This document shows positions 35,409 through 43,041 of a stretch of 64,000 bases of DNA, in pieces (position 1 is the first letter of the stretch; the number at the start of each line of letters is the position of its first letter). The notes below the pieces were generated by a model. That model saw only the letters and a program-made list of their open reading frames with translations, was not told the DNA's origin and made no database searches. Location: assembly GCF_003416885.1 (NCBI RefSeq), contig NZ_QVPD01000004.1, positions 124,001 to 188,000 on the forward strand, in the 5' to 3' direction. The translations under genes and the position numbers were made by a program. This DNA comes from Cognatiluteimonas weifangensis. Its GTDB lineage: Bacteria > Pseudomonadota > Gammaproteobacteria > Xanthomonadales > Xanthomonadaceae.

Positions 35409-37781
35409 TCAGTTCCTCAGCGGCTTGCCGGTCTTGAGCATGTGCGCGATGCGGGCCTGGGTCTTTTCCTGCTGCGCCAGGGCGACGAACTGCTCGCGCT
35501 CCAGCCGCAGCAGCCAGTCTTCGTCCACCAGCGCGCCGCGGTCGACCTCGCCGCCGCACAGCACGGTGGCGATGCGCGAGGCGATCTCGTAGTCGTACTC
35601 GCTGATGAAGCGGCCCTCGAGCATGTTCACCAGCAGCATCCTGAAGGTCGCGATGCCGACGTCGCCGGCGACCGGGATGCGGCGCGCCGGCAGCGGCGGG
35701 CGATAGCCGGACTCGGCCAGCACCAGCGCCTGCTGCCGGGCGATGTGCAGGGTCTCGTGGGCGTGGAAGGCGACCACGTCGGCCGCGCGCAGCAGCCCCA
35801 GTTCCTTCGCCTCGACCGCGGAGGTGCCGACCTTGGCCATCGCCACGGTCTCGAACACCTTCTTCAGTTGCGCGAACACGTCGCCGCCGGGGCCCGCGGC
35901 CTGCGCGGCGCGCACCGCCAGTTCCTTCAGCCCGCCGCCGGCCGGAAGCAGGCCGACCCCGGCCTCGACCAGGCCGACGTAGCTTTCCAGATGCGCCACG
36001 GTGCGTGCGGAATGCATCTGGAATTCGCAGCCGCCGCCCAGCGCCAGCCCGCGCACCGCCGCGACCACCGGCACCAGCGCATACTTGATCCGCTGGCTGG
36101 TGGCCTGGAAGTCGGCGACCATCGCCTCGAATCCCTTGAGGTCGCCGGCCTGCAGCAACCCCAGCGCGCCGGCCAGGTCGGCGCCGGCCGAGAACGGCTC
36201 CCGCGGCTGCCAGATCACCATGCCGCGAAAATCGCGCTCGGCGCAGGCGACGGCTTCCTGCAGCCCGGCCAGCACCTGGTCGTCGACGGTGTGCAGCTTG
36301 GTCTTGAACGAGGCCACCAGCACGCCGTCGCCGTCGTGCCAGGCACGCAGGCCGGCATTCTCGAACACGGTCTCGCCCGGATCGGAACGCTCGCCCAGCA
36401 CCGGGTCCGGAAAGCGCTGGCGACGGTAGACGGGCAGGGCGGAGCGCGGCAGCTTGGCGTTCTTCGCCGGGCTGTAGCTGCCTTCGGCGCCGTGTACGCC
36501 GTCGCGGCCGTCGAACACCCAATCCGGCAGCGGCGCGGCGCTCATCGCCTTGCCGGCGACGATGTCCTCGGCGATCCAGCCGGCGACCTGTTTCCAGCCC
36601 GCGGCCTGCCAGGTCTCGAACGGGCCGAGCGACCAGCCATAGCCCCAGCGGATCGCGAGGTCGACATCGCGTGCGGTCTCGGCGATGTCGGCCAGGTGGA
36701 ACGCGCTGTAGTGGAACAGGTCGCGGAACACCGCCCACAGGAACTGCGCCTGCGGATGCGCGCTGCCGCGCAGCGCCGCGAACTTCGCCGCCGGATCCTT
36801 CTCTTTCAGCATCGCCGCGATTTCCGGCGCGACCTCGCCGGCGCTGGCGCGGTAATCCTGCGCCTGCAGGTCCAGGACCAGGATGTCCTTGCCGCGCTTG
36901 GTGTAGAGGCCGGCCCCGGTCTTCTGTCCCAGCGCCCCCTTGGCGACCAGCGCCTCGAGCCATTTGGGCGTCTTGAAATACGCATGCCAGGGGTCGTTCG
37001 GCAGGGTGTCGGCCATGGTCTTGATGACATGCGCCATCGTGTCCAGCCCGACCACGTCGGCGGTGCGGTAGGTCGCCGACTTCGGCCGTCCGATCGCCGG
37101 CCCGGTCAGCGCGTCCACCGTGTCGAAGCCGAGGCCGAACGCCGCGGTGTGGTGCATCGTCGCCAGGATCGAGAACACGCCGATGCGGTTGCCGATGAAA
37201 TTGGGCGTGTCGCGGGCGTAGACCACGCCCTTGCCGAGTGCGGTGGTCAGGAACGTCTCCAGGCCCTCCAGCACCGCGGCGTCGGTGGTCCGGGCCGGGA
37301 TCAGTTCGGCCAGATGCATGTAACGCGGCGGGTTGAAGAAGTGCACCCCGCAAAAGCGCGGGCGCAGCTGCTCGGGCAGGACGTCGGCCAGCGCATTGAT
37401 GCCCAGGCCCGACGTGTTGCTGGCCAGCACCGCATGCGGAGCCACGTGCGGGGCGATGCGCCGGTACAGGTCCTGCTTCCAGTCCAGCCGCTCGGCGATG
37501 GCCTCGATCACCAGGTCGCAGCCTTGCAGCAGCGCGAGGCCGGTGTCGTAGTTGGCCGGCGCGATCGACGCGGCCAGCGCCTTGCTCGCCAGCGGGGCGG
37601 GGGAGAGCTTGCCGAGATTGGCGATGGCCTTGAGCGCCACGCCGTTCGGGTCGCCGTCCTTGGCGGCCAGGTCGAACAGCACCGTGTCGACCCCGGCATT
37701 GGTGAGCTGGGCGGCGATCTGTGCGCCCATCACGCCGGCCCCGAGGACCGCGGCCCTGCGTACAAGCAGTTTATTAGACAT
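35409..37781 (-). CDS. fadN: 3-hydroxyacyl-CoA dehydrogenase / enoyl-CoA hydratase, FadN-like
   Basis: A 790-residue bifunctional beta-oxidation enzyme. The dehydrogenase half comes first: NAD loop GAGVMGAQIA (14-23), SNTSGLGI, HFFNPPRYMHLAELI and FIGNRIG. The enoyl-CoA hydratase-like half is at the C-terminus (about 470-720, FSAGADL and ALGGGCEFQMHS). This order is opposite to FadB/FadJ and equals Bacillus FadN (789 residues), which also sits with a thiolase. Substrates are medium- to long-chain acyl-CoAs. It starts 23 bases after the TetR gene stop, so both are one transcript. A partial copy of the PsrA-like site (TCAAAGGCTTG, minus strand 37798-37788) overlaps the start region. Confidence 0.93.
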   Translation of the reverse strand: MSNKLLVRRAAVLGAGVMGAQIAAQLTNAGVDTVLFDLAAKDGDPNGVALKAIANLGKLSPAPLASKALAASIAPANYDTGLALLQGCDLVIEAIAERLDWKQDLYRRIAPHVAPHAVLASNTSGLGINALADVLPEQLRPRFCGVHFFNPPRYMHLAELIPARTTDAAVLEGLETFLTTALGKGVVYARDTPNFIGNRIGVFSILATMHHTAAFGLGFDTVDALTGPAIGRPKSATYRTADVVGLDTMAHVIKTMADTLPNDPWHAYFKTPKWLEALVAKGALGQKTGAGLYTKRGKDILVLDLQAQDYRASAGEVAPEIAAMLKEKDPAAKFAALRGSAHPQAQFLWAVFRDLFHYSAFHLADIAETARDVDLAIRWGYGWSLGPFETWQAAGWKQVAGWIAEDIVAGKAMSAAPLPDWVFDGRDGVHGAEGSYSPAKNAKLPRSALPVYRRQRFPDPVLGERSDPGETVFENAGLRAWHDGDGVLVASFKTKLHTVDDQVLAGLQEAVACAERDFRGMVIWQPREPFSAGADLAGALGLLQAGDLKGFEAMVADFQATSQRIKYALVPVVAAVRGLALGGGCEFQMHSARTVAHLESYVGLVEAGVGLLPAGGGLKELAVRAAQAAGPGGDVFAQLKKVFETVAMAKVGTSAVEAKELGLLRAADVVAFHAHETLHIARQQALVLAESGYRPPLPARRIPVAGDVGIATFRMLLVNMLEGRFISEYDYEIASRIATVLCGGEVDRGALVDEDWLLRLEREQFVALAQQEKTQARIAHMLKTGKPLRN

Positions 37782-37804
37782 GGTTTGCAAGCCTTTGAAA
37801 TAAA

Positions 37805-38434
37805 TCAGTTCGTCTCGGCCTTGAGGCCGGCGGAAGCGAAGCGGATGAGCTCCCGCGCAGCGCGCTCGCGATGCGCGGCCTCGGACAGACCGGCCGGCCG
37901 CTTGATCAGGCCGAAATCGGCCATGGCGTAGGTCAGCGCGCCGGACAGGAAGTCCAGCCGCCAGTACAACTGCTCCTTGCCCAGCCCCGGCACGCAACCG
38001 GCGATCGCCTTGGCGAAGGCGCGCAGCACGTGGCCGTAGCGGTCGGACAGGAACTTGCGCAGGCTATCGTTCTTCTCGGCGTAGGCGCGGGCGATCACGC
38101 GGATGAAGGCGCCGCCGCCCTGGCGGTCCCGGGCCATGGCCAGCGCCGGTTCGACGAAGGCGGCGAGCACCGGCTCCAGCTCCCCGGGGTGCTGCTGCAG
38201 CGCCGCCTGCAGTTGCGCCAGGCGGCGCGCGCTCATCTCGTCCATGCGCCGGCGGAAGACCTCGTTGACCAGGTTTTCCTTGCTGCCGAAGTGGTAGTTG
38301 ACCGCGGCGATGTTGACGTCGGCGCGGGTGGTGACCTGGCGCAGCGAGGTGCCGGCGAAGCCGTGCTGGGCGAACAGTTCCTCGGCCGCGCCGAGGATGC
38401 GGTCCTTGGTCGAGAAGGGGGCAACGGCGGCCAT
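37805..38434 (-). CDS. psrA: TetR-family regulator of beta-oxidation, PsrA-like
   Basis: A 209-residue TetR repressor. The N-terminal helix-turn-helix (about 9-55, DRILGAAEELFAQHGFAGTSLRQVT and VNIAAVNYHFGSKENLV) closely resembles PsrA of Pseudomonas; the rest is the ligand pocket, expected to bind long-chain fatty acid or acyl-CoA. It is first in a unit with a FadN-like enzyme and a thiolase. An upstream palindrome matches the PsrA consensus, so it should repress its own operon and be released by fatty acids. The ATG at 38434 is spaced well from AGGA; an ATG two codons earlier is too close. Confidence 0.88.
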   Translation of the reverse strand: MAAVAPFSTKDRILGAAEELFAQHGFAGTSLRQVTTRADVNIAAVNYHFGSKENLVNEVFRRRMDEMSARRLAQLQAALQQHPGELEPVLAAFVEPALAMARDRQGGGAFIRVIARAYAEKNDSLRKFLSDRYGHVLRAFAKAIAGCVPGLGKEQLYWRLDFLSGALTYAMADFGLIKRPAGLSEAAHRERAARELIRFASAGLKAETN

Positions 38435-38447
38435 CGTCATTCCTGAA

Positions 38448-38463
38448 TCAAACGCTTGTTTGA
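38448..38463. promoter_or_regulatory. PsrA-type operator
   Basis: TCAAACGCTTGTTTGA has perfect 6-base arms (TCAAAC/GTTTGA) around a 4-base centre. It fits the published PsrA consensus (G/C)AAAC-N2-4-GTTT(G/C). It lies 14 bases upstream of the psrA-like start codon, where a bound repressor would block the whole regulator-fadN-thiolase transcript. Confidence 0.75.
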
Positions 38464-38558
38464 GTCTGCGCCACGACAGGCGGCGCGTCAACCGACGCTG
38501 GTGGAAAGCGATCCGTGCCGCCGCTGGCTCCGCAAGCGTGCCGGCGCGGCGGTCGTGC

Positions 38559-39455
38559 TCAGCGCGACAGGACGAAGGCGGTGACGATGGCCAGCAGCGC
38601 CAGCGGGTACAGGCTGGCACGGTCGAACAGGCGCGCAGCCTGGCGTCCGTCGAGCGTGCGTGCGAGGCGCAGCGCCGGCCACAGCAACAGAACCGCGCCC
38701 GCCGCCAGCAGGGCCAGCTGGAACGGCCAGCCCAGCGCCAGCGGCGACAGTCGTGGCAGCAGCAGGCTCAGCCCGACCGTCGATGCCAGGAGCACGACCA
38801 CCATCGCTCCGGCGGCGCGGAGCCCGAACACCAGCGGGATGGTGCGCGCACCGATGCGGCGATCCTCCTCGATGTCGTTCCAGTCGGCCGGGATGTTCTG
38901 TCCGCCGATTTCCCACGGCATCAGCCAGGCCAGCATCAGCGCCAGCCCCGCCCACGACGGTGCGGGGACCACCGCGAACACCGCCGCCACCGGCCCGGCC
39001 GACTTCACCAGGCCGCTGACGACCGTGCGCCACCAGGTGACCTTGAGCAGCTTGACGTACGCCACCTCCAGCATGGCGGCGGCGAACAGGATGACGAGGA
39101 TCGCGGGATTCAGCAGCCAGATGCCGACCATGGCCACCGCGAACCAGAAGCCGAACCAGGCCAGTCCGCCTTTCATGCTGATCAGGTTCTGCGCCAGCGG
39201 GTAGCGCAGCTCCGAGGCTTCCACCGCGTAGCCGGGCTTGATGCCGCCGGCGACCTTCTCCTTGTCGTCCTTCACCCCGATCAGGTCGTTGAGCGCATAG
39301 ATCGCCGTATAACCGGCCAGCGCCGTCAGCAGGCACAGTCCCAGCACCCGCCAGGGCGGGAAATGCCCCAGCCACAGCAGCGCCGCGAAGCCGGGCATGG
39401 CGATGTCCAGCACCCCGTGGGTGGAGCGCGAGAGCGCGAGGAAGCGACGCAGCAT
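38559..39455 (-). CDS. UbiA-type membrane prenyltransferase homologue (EboC-like position)
   Basis: A 298-residue UbiA-superfamily membrane protein with about eight or nine spans. The two aspartate-rich motifs that bind Mg-diphosphate are recognisable: NDLIGVKDD (56-64), lacking the middle aspartate of the classical NDxxDxxxD, and DWNDIEEDRRIGARTIP (191-207), intact. It is the last gene of a five-gene operon and starts two bases after the UbiG-like stop. The company of a cyclase, a LuxS homologue and a TIM-barrel isomerase recalls EboC, the UbiA-like member of ebo clusters, more than 4-hydroxybenzoate prenyltransferase. The acceptor is unknown; transfer of a prenyl or similar lipid to a cyclic product is inferred. 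Confidence 0.8.
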   Translation of the reverse strand: MLRRFLALSRSTHGVLDIAMPGFAALLWLGHFPPWRVLGLCLLTALAGYTAIYALNDLIGVKDDKEKVAGGIKPGYAVEASELRYPLAQNLISMKGGLAWFGFWFAVAMVGIWLLNPAILVILFAAAMLEVAYVKLLKVTWWRTVVSGLVKSAGPVAAVFAVVPAPSWAGLALMLAWLMPWEIGGQNIPADWNDIEEDRRIGARTIPLVFGLRAAGAMVVVLLASTVGLSLLLPRLSPLALGWPFQLALLAAGAVLLLWPALRLARTLDGRQAARLFDRASLYPLALLAIVTAFVLSR

Positions 39456-39457
39456 GG

Positions 39458-40168
39458 TCAGTCCTTCCTGATGAAACCGGCCATGTAGTTGATGTCTTCG
39501 CGGTCCGGGGCGACGCGGAATCTGCGCGTCAGCGGGTTGTACATGAGGCTGGCCACGGCGCTGAACTCCAGTCCCGCGGCACCGGCCCAGGCGCGCAATT
39601 CGCCGGGACGTATCAACTTGCCGTAGCTGTGGGTGCCGCGCGGCAGCAGGCCCAGGATGTATTCGCCGGCGACGATGGCGAAAGCGAAGGCCTTGAAGGT
39701 GCGGTTGATGGTGGAGAAGAACGCCACGCCGCCGGGCTTGAGCAGCGTCGCGCAGGCGGCGATGACCCGGTCCGGGCGCGGCACGTGTTCCAGCATTTCC
39801 ATGCAGGTCACGGCGTCGAAGCTGCCGGCTTCTTCCTGCGCCAGGGTTTCCACGTCCATGTAGCGGTAGTCGATGTCCAGGCCGCCGCGCTCGGCGTGCT
39901 GGCGAGCCACTTTCAGCGAGAGCTCGGACAGGTCGATGCCGGTGACCCGGGCGCCGGCCTTGTGCAACGCCTCGGTCAGGATGCCGCCGCCGCAGCCCAC
40001 GTCGACCACGCGCGGATGGGCCACCGGGATGCGGTCGGTGATGAAGCGCAGGCGCAGGCCGTTGATCGCGTGCAGCTGGCCCATCTTGCCGGCCGGGTCC
40101 CACCACAGCTGGGCGATGCGGTTGAAGTGGGCGATTTCCGCGGCATCAACATTCTGCGACTGGTTCAT
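39458..40168 (-). CDS. ubiG: UbiG-type SAM-dependent O-methyltransferase
   Basis: A 236-residue class I methyltransferase. Signatures of UbiG are strong: HFNRIAQLWWDPAGKMGQLHAIN (14-36), SAM loop VVDVGCGGGIL (54-64), VTCMEMLEHVPRPD and GTHSYGKLIRPGEL, ending NYMAGFIRKD. In ubiquinone synthesis UbiG methylates two ring hydroxyls. Here it lies between the cyclase (1-base gap) and the UbiA-like gene (2-base gap). It may be the cell's only UbiG, transcribed with unrelated genes, or a copy recruited to this pathway; finding another ubiG elsewhere in the genome would decide. Confidence 0.88.
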   Translation of the reverse strand: MNQSQNVDAAEIAHFNRIAQLWWDPAGKMGQLHAINGLRLRFITDRIPVAHPRVVDVGCGGGILTEALHKAGARVTGIDLSELSLKVARQHAERGGLDIDYRYMDVETLAQEEAGSFDAVTCMEMLEHVPRPDRVIAACATLLKPGGVAFFSTINRTFKAFAFAIVAGEYILGLLPRGTHSYGKLIRPGELRAWAGAAGLEFSAVASLMYNPLTRRFRVAPDREDINYMAGFIRKD

Positions 40169-40169
40169 G

Positions 40170-41297
40170 TTACGGCCTGGTCCATTGTTTCAGGGTATCG
40201 ATCGAGGCGGCGATTTCCGCACGCGCGATGTCGTCGACGAACACGCATTCGCCGATCGCGGCGGGCAGGGGGACGCGCTGGTGGCCGTTGCGGTGTTCGA
40301 CGCGGTCTTGCAGCGATTGCCACATCAGCTCGACATCCAGCAGTTCGAGGGCCGGCGCGATGCCGAGCCGCCCGACCAGGCCGAGGATGCGCGCGGCGTG
40401 GCCGACAGCCAGCAGGCCGCGATGGCGCGCGATGGCGGTGGAGACCAGGATGTCCAGCAGCACCGCCTCGCCGTGCAGCAGGCGGTCCTCGAAACGGGTT
40501 TCCAGGCCGTAGCTGAAGGTGTGGCCGAAATCGACCTTGCGCGCCAGCTCGTCCTCGAACAGGTTCGGCGCCAGCTCTTCCAGCATGCCGTCGATGGCGC
40601 GGTCGAGGATGTCGCCGCCATGCGCATCCTGGAATGCCGCGCGCAGGCCGGTGGCGCCGTGCCGCTCCAGCAGGCCGAACAGCTCGGCATCCTTGATCAC
40701 GGCCAGCTTGACGATTTCGCACAGGCCGTTGCGCAGGTGGCGCGGCTCTAGGGTGGCCAGCAGGCGGCGGTCCAGCAATACCCGGCGTGGCGGCTCGAAG
40801 CTGCCGAGGCGGTTCTTGCGGTCGTTGAAATTCACCCCGGCCTTGATCCCGACCGAGGCGTCGACATAGCCCATCAACGTGGTCGGCACCTTGATGTGCG
40901 GCACGCCGCGCCGGTAGCTGGAGGCCACGAAGCCGACCACGTCGGTCAGCGCGCCGCCGCCGATGGCGATGACCGGCTCGTCGCGGCGGTGGATGGGGAA
41001 GTCGTCCAGTTCGCGCAACAGGCCCAGCCAGCGCTCCACCGTCTTGCCGGCCTCGCCGCCGGGGAAGGGCACGATCCGCGCCTGGATCCGGTGATGGGCG
41101 AAATAAGCGTGGATGCGCGGCCCGTGGTGCCGGTACACGCACTCGTCCACCACCACGAAGCGGCGGCCCGCGCGCACGCGCCCCATCGACAGCAAGGCCT
41201 CGCTGCCGGGATCGAACACGTCCTCGACGTTGACCAGGTCATATTCGACCCGCCGCGTCTGGCTGACCTGCCAACGCATGCCGCTTGCCCCGCTCAC
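40170..41297 (-). CDS. Sugar-phosphate cyclase of the 3-dehydroquinate-synthase fold (EboD-like)
   Basis: A 375-residue AroB-superfamily protein. The NAD-binding GGGALTDVVGF (113-123) and zinc ligands E194 (NGLCEIVK), H259 (DFGHTFSYGLE) and H275 (LLHGEAV) are in place. The stretch YVDASVGIKAGVNFNDRKNRLGSF is more like 2-epi-5-epi-valiolone-type and EboD sugar-phosphate cyclases than like AroB. Expected reaction: cyclisation of a heptulose- or hexulose-phosphate-like sugar to a cyclitol ketone. The GTG at 41297 overlaps the LuxS stop (GTGA); the ATG at 41279 is an alternative. It sits in the middle of the operon. The true aroB should be elsewhere with aroK. Confidence 0.85.
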   Translation of the reverse strand: MSGASGMRWQVSQTRRVEYDLVNVEDVFDPGSEALLSMGRVRAGRRFVVVDECVYRHHGPRIHAYFAHHRIQARIVPFPGGEAGKTVERWLGLLRELDDFPIHRRDEPVIAIGGGALTDVVGFVASSYRRGVPHIKVPTTLMGYVDASVGIKAGVNFNDRKNRLGSFEPPRRVLLDRRLLATLEPRHLRNGLCEIVKLAVIKDAELFGLLERHGATGLRAAFQDAHGGDILDRAIDGMLEELAPNLFEDELARKVDFGHTFSYGLETRFEDRLLHGEAVLLDILVSTAIARHRGLLAVGHAARILGLVGRLGIAPALELLDVELMWQSLQDRVEHRNGHQRVPLPAAIGECVFVDDIARAEIAASIDTLKQWTRP

Positions 41298-41791
41298 GCG
41301 ATGTCCCGCCACGCCGCGCGCCGCTCCAGCACCTCGCGCGCCACGGCCTGGGCGCGGGCGAGGTCGTGGTCCCGCCAGTGACCGCACTGGTCGATGCGGG
41401 CGTAGGGCACGGCGGTCGCCGCCAGCACGCCGCGCAGGATGGTTTCCAGCGCGTCCTCGATGCGCGCGCGCCGGCCTTCGTTGTGCAGGGTGAGGTAGAA
41501 GCCGGTGCGGCAGCCCATCACGCCCACGCCGATGAAATGCCGCGGCAGCAGGCGCTGGAAGCCTTCCAGCAGGAAGTGCTCGAGCGAGTGCGATTCCGCG
41601 CTGCCGAGGGACTCGCCGGCGTTGGGTCGGCGCAGACGCAGATCGATGCAGTAGACCGTGTCGCCGGCCGGCCCCGGATGCGCGCCGCGCAGCTTGACGC
41701 TGGGCGCTTTCAGCAGGTGGTGATCCAGTTCGCCGACGGTGCCGGGCGCCCAGCCCAGCGCTTCGTGGTCGATGATGGCGCTGCCCGGCAT
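41294..41791 (-). CDS. LuxS-family protein (S-ribosylhomocysteine lyase homologue)
   Basis: A 165-residue LuxS homologue. The metal site HSLEH (H68, H72) with C136 (DQCGHW), the catalytic glutamate E71 and the catalytic cysteine C94 (GVMGCRTGFY) are all present, so it should be active on a ribosyl-like substrate. The N-terminus has about 20 extra residues before ELDHHLLKAPSVKLRG, which aligns with the LuxS start. Canonical LuxS cleaves S-ribosylhomocysteine to homocysteine and DPD (AI-2 precursor). Xanthomonads generally recycle SAH with SahH and lack luxS, and neither pfs nor methionine genes are nearby. Placement between a sugar isomerase (5-base gap) and a cyclase (overlap) suggests a pathway role other than signalling. 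Confidence 0.88.
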   Translation of the reverse strand: MPGSAIIDHEALGWAPGTVGELDHHLLKAPSVKLRGAHPGPAGDTVYCIDLRLRRPNAGESLGSAESHSLEHFLLEGFQRLLPRHFIGVGVMGCRTGFYLTLHNEGRRARIEDALETILRGVLAATAVPYARIDQCGHWRDHDLARAQAVAREVLERRAAWRDIA

Positions 41792-41796
41792 CTGTA

Positions 41797-43041
41797 TCAG
41801 GCCGATTGCGGAATCGCGGCCAGGTGACGGTAGCTGTCGTCGAGCGCCTGCTGCCAGGACTCGACGTGGTGGTACAGCTCGACCGAGCCGAAGCCGTCGA
41901 AACCGTTGTCGTTCAACGCCTTGAAGCTGGCCGCCAGATCCAGCGTACCCGCGCCCGGGATCTCGTGGAAATGCGCGATGCCGGTCAGGGTGTTGGCCAC
42001 CATCTCGTGCACCAGCGCCGGGCCGCGCACGCCGCGCAGGAAGGCGATGACCGGACGGGCGCGCTCCAGCACGTCGTAGGAGAGTCCCGGCACCGAAATC
42101 AGGTAAGTGAAGATCTCGTCGTCCAGCGGCGAGCTGCCTGCGTAGAGGCCGGCATGGTCGACCAGCTGCAGCAGCGAGGCGTCCACGCCGGCGCGGGTCA
42201 GGTGCCCGTCGATGCGCGCGCGCTGCGCGGCAGTCGGTGTGTCGTCGCAGAAGTACCGCGGATGGCGGCGATCCACCAGCAGGAACGCTGCGGTGGCCGG
42301 GAAGTACACCAGATAGCTGGCGAAATCCAGGTCGAGCTCGAGGTGTTCGGCGTCCTCGACGATCTTCAGGTTGTAGCCCTTGCGGGCGTCGGAAATGTGC
42401 AGGTAGCGCGCATGGGGAGCGGCCTTGGCCAGCGCGCCGATGTAATCGGCTTCGGAGCAGTAGGCGTGGCAGATGTCGATGTGCAGCCCGAAGCGCTTCG
42501 AGCCGACCATGTCGAGCAGCTCCAGCCCCTGCTCCAGGGTTTCGACGACCATGCCGGGCTCCGGCTCGATCAGCAGCGTGATGTCCTCGTCGTCGCGGAT
42601 CTCGCGCAGACACTCGCGGATCGAATCCGCCAGCAGCTCGCGCGGGTCCAGCGACGGGTTGCGCGCGTGGTCGTCGCGGCGGAAGCCGCTGCCGAAGGTC
42701 ACCAGGTTCACGCCCAGGCGCCGGGCCACGCGGATGCCGCGCTTGACCAGGTCGATGCGGCGCTTGCGCCCGGCCAGGTCGAGGGTCAGCAGCGAGGGTT
42801 CGTGCGGCCGCTGGGGGGTGAAGAAATGCGACGCGGTGGCCACGCAGGGGGCGGCGATGCCGGCCCGGTCCAGTCGCCGCTTCACCGCATCCAGATCCGC
42901 GTCGGTGAGCTCGAACGGGTTGAACTGGTCGCGGTGGAAGCCCAGTTCGACGCCCGCATACCCAGCCTTCGCCACCGCATCGATGGCCTCGCCGAAGGGC
43001 AGGTTGGTGAGGCCGAAGGTGCTGTAGCTGAGCTGGATCAT
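41797..43041 (-). CDS. TIM-barrel sugar-phosphate isomerase/epimerase homologue (EboE-like position)
   Basis: A 414-residue protein of the xylose-isomerase/AP-endonuclease-2 TIM-barrel superfamily, first gene of the operon. Metal-binding positions are visible: E32 (YAGVELGFH), E159 (LLIEPEPGMV), D189 and H192 (LHIDICHAYC), and H215 (ARYLHISDARKG). The C-terminal part (about 240-414) is longer than in simple epimerases and ends with HFHEIPGAGTLDLAASFKAL and FGSVELYHH, the usual closing strands, so an insertion of roughly 100 residues interrupts the barrel. The ATG at 43041 starts right at the first strand. Likely isomerises or epimerises a sugar (phosphate) ahead of the LuxS and cyclase steps; the substrate is unknown. 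Confidence 0.8.
   Translation of the reverse strand: MIQLSYSTFGLTNLPFGEAIDAVAKAGYAGVELGFHRDQFNPFELTDADLDAVKRRLDRAGIAAPCVATASHFFTPQRPHEPSLLTLDLAGRKRRIDLVKRGIRVARRLGVNLVTFGSGFRRDDHARNPSLDPRELLADSIRECLREIRDDEDITLLIEPEPGMVVETLEQGLELLDMVGSKRFGLHIDICHAYCSEADYIGALAKAAPHARYLHISDARKGYNLKIVEDAEHLELDLDFASYLVYFPATAAFLLVDRRHPRYFCDDTPTAAQRARIDGHLTRAGVDASLLQLVDHAGLYAGSSPLDDEIFTYLISVPGLSYDVLERARPVIAFLRGVRGPALVHEMVANTLTGIAHFHEIPGAGTLDLAASFKALNDNGFDGFGSVELYHHVESWQQALDDSYRHLAAIPQSA

Noticed and set aside
38559-39455. Calling this gene ubiA for ubiquinone synthesis
   Set aside because: The first aspartate motif is atypical and the operon context fits an Ebo-like role; ubiC is not adjacent.
40170-41297. Calling this gene aroB
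   Set aside because: No aroK neighbour and pocket-region sequence is nearer to other sugar-phosphate cyclases; the assignment stays at family level.
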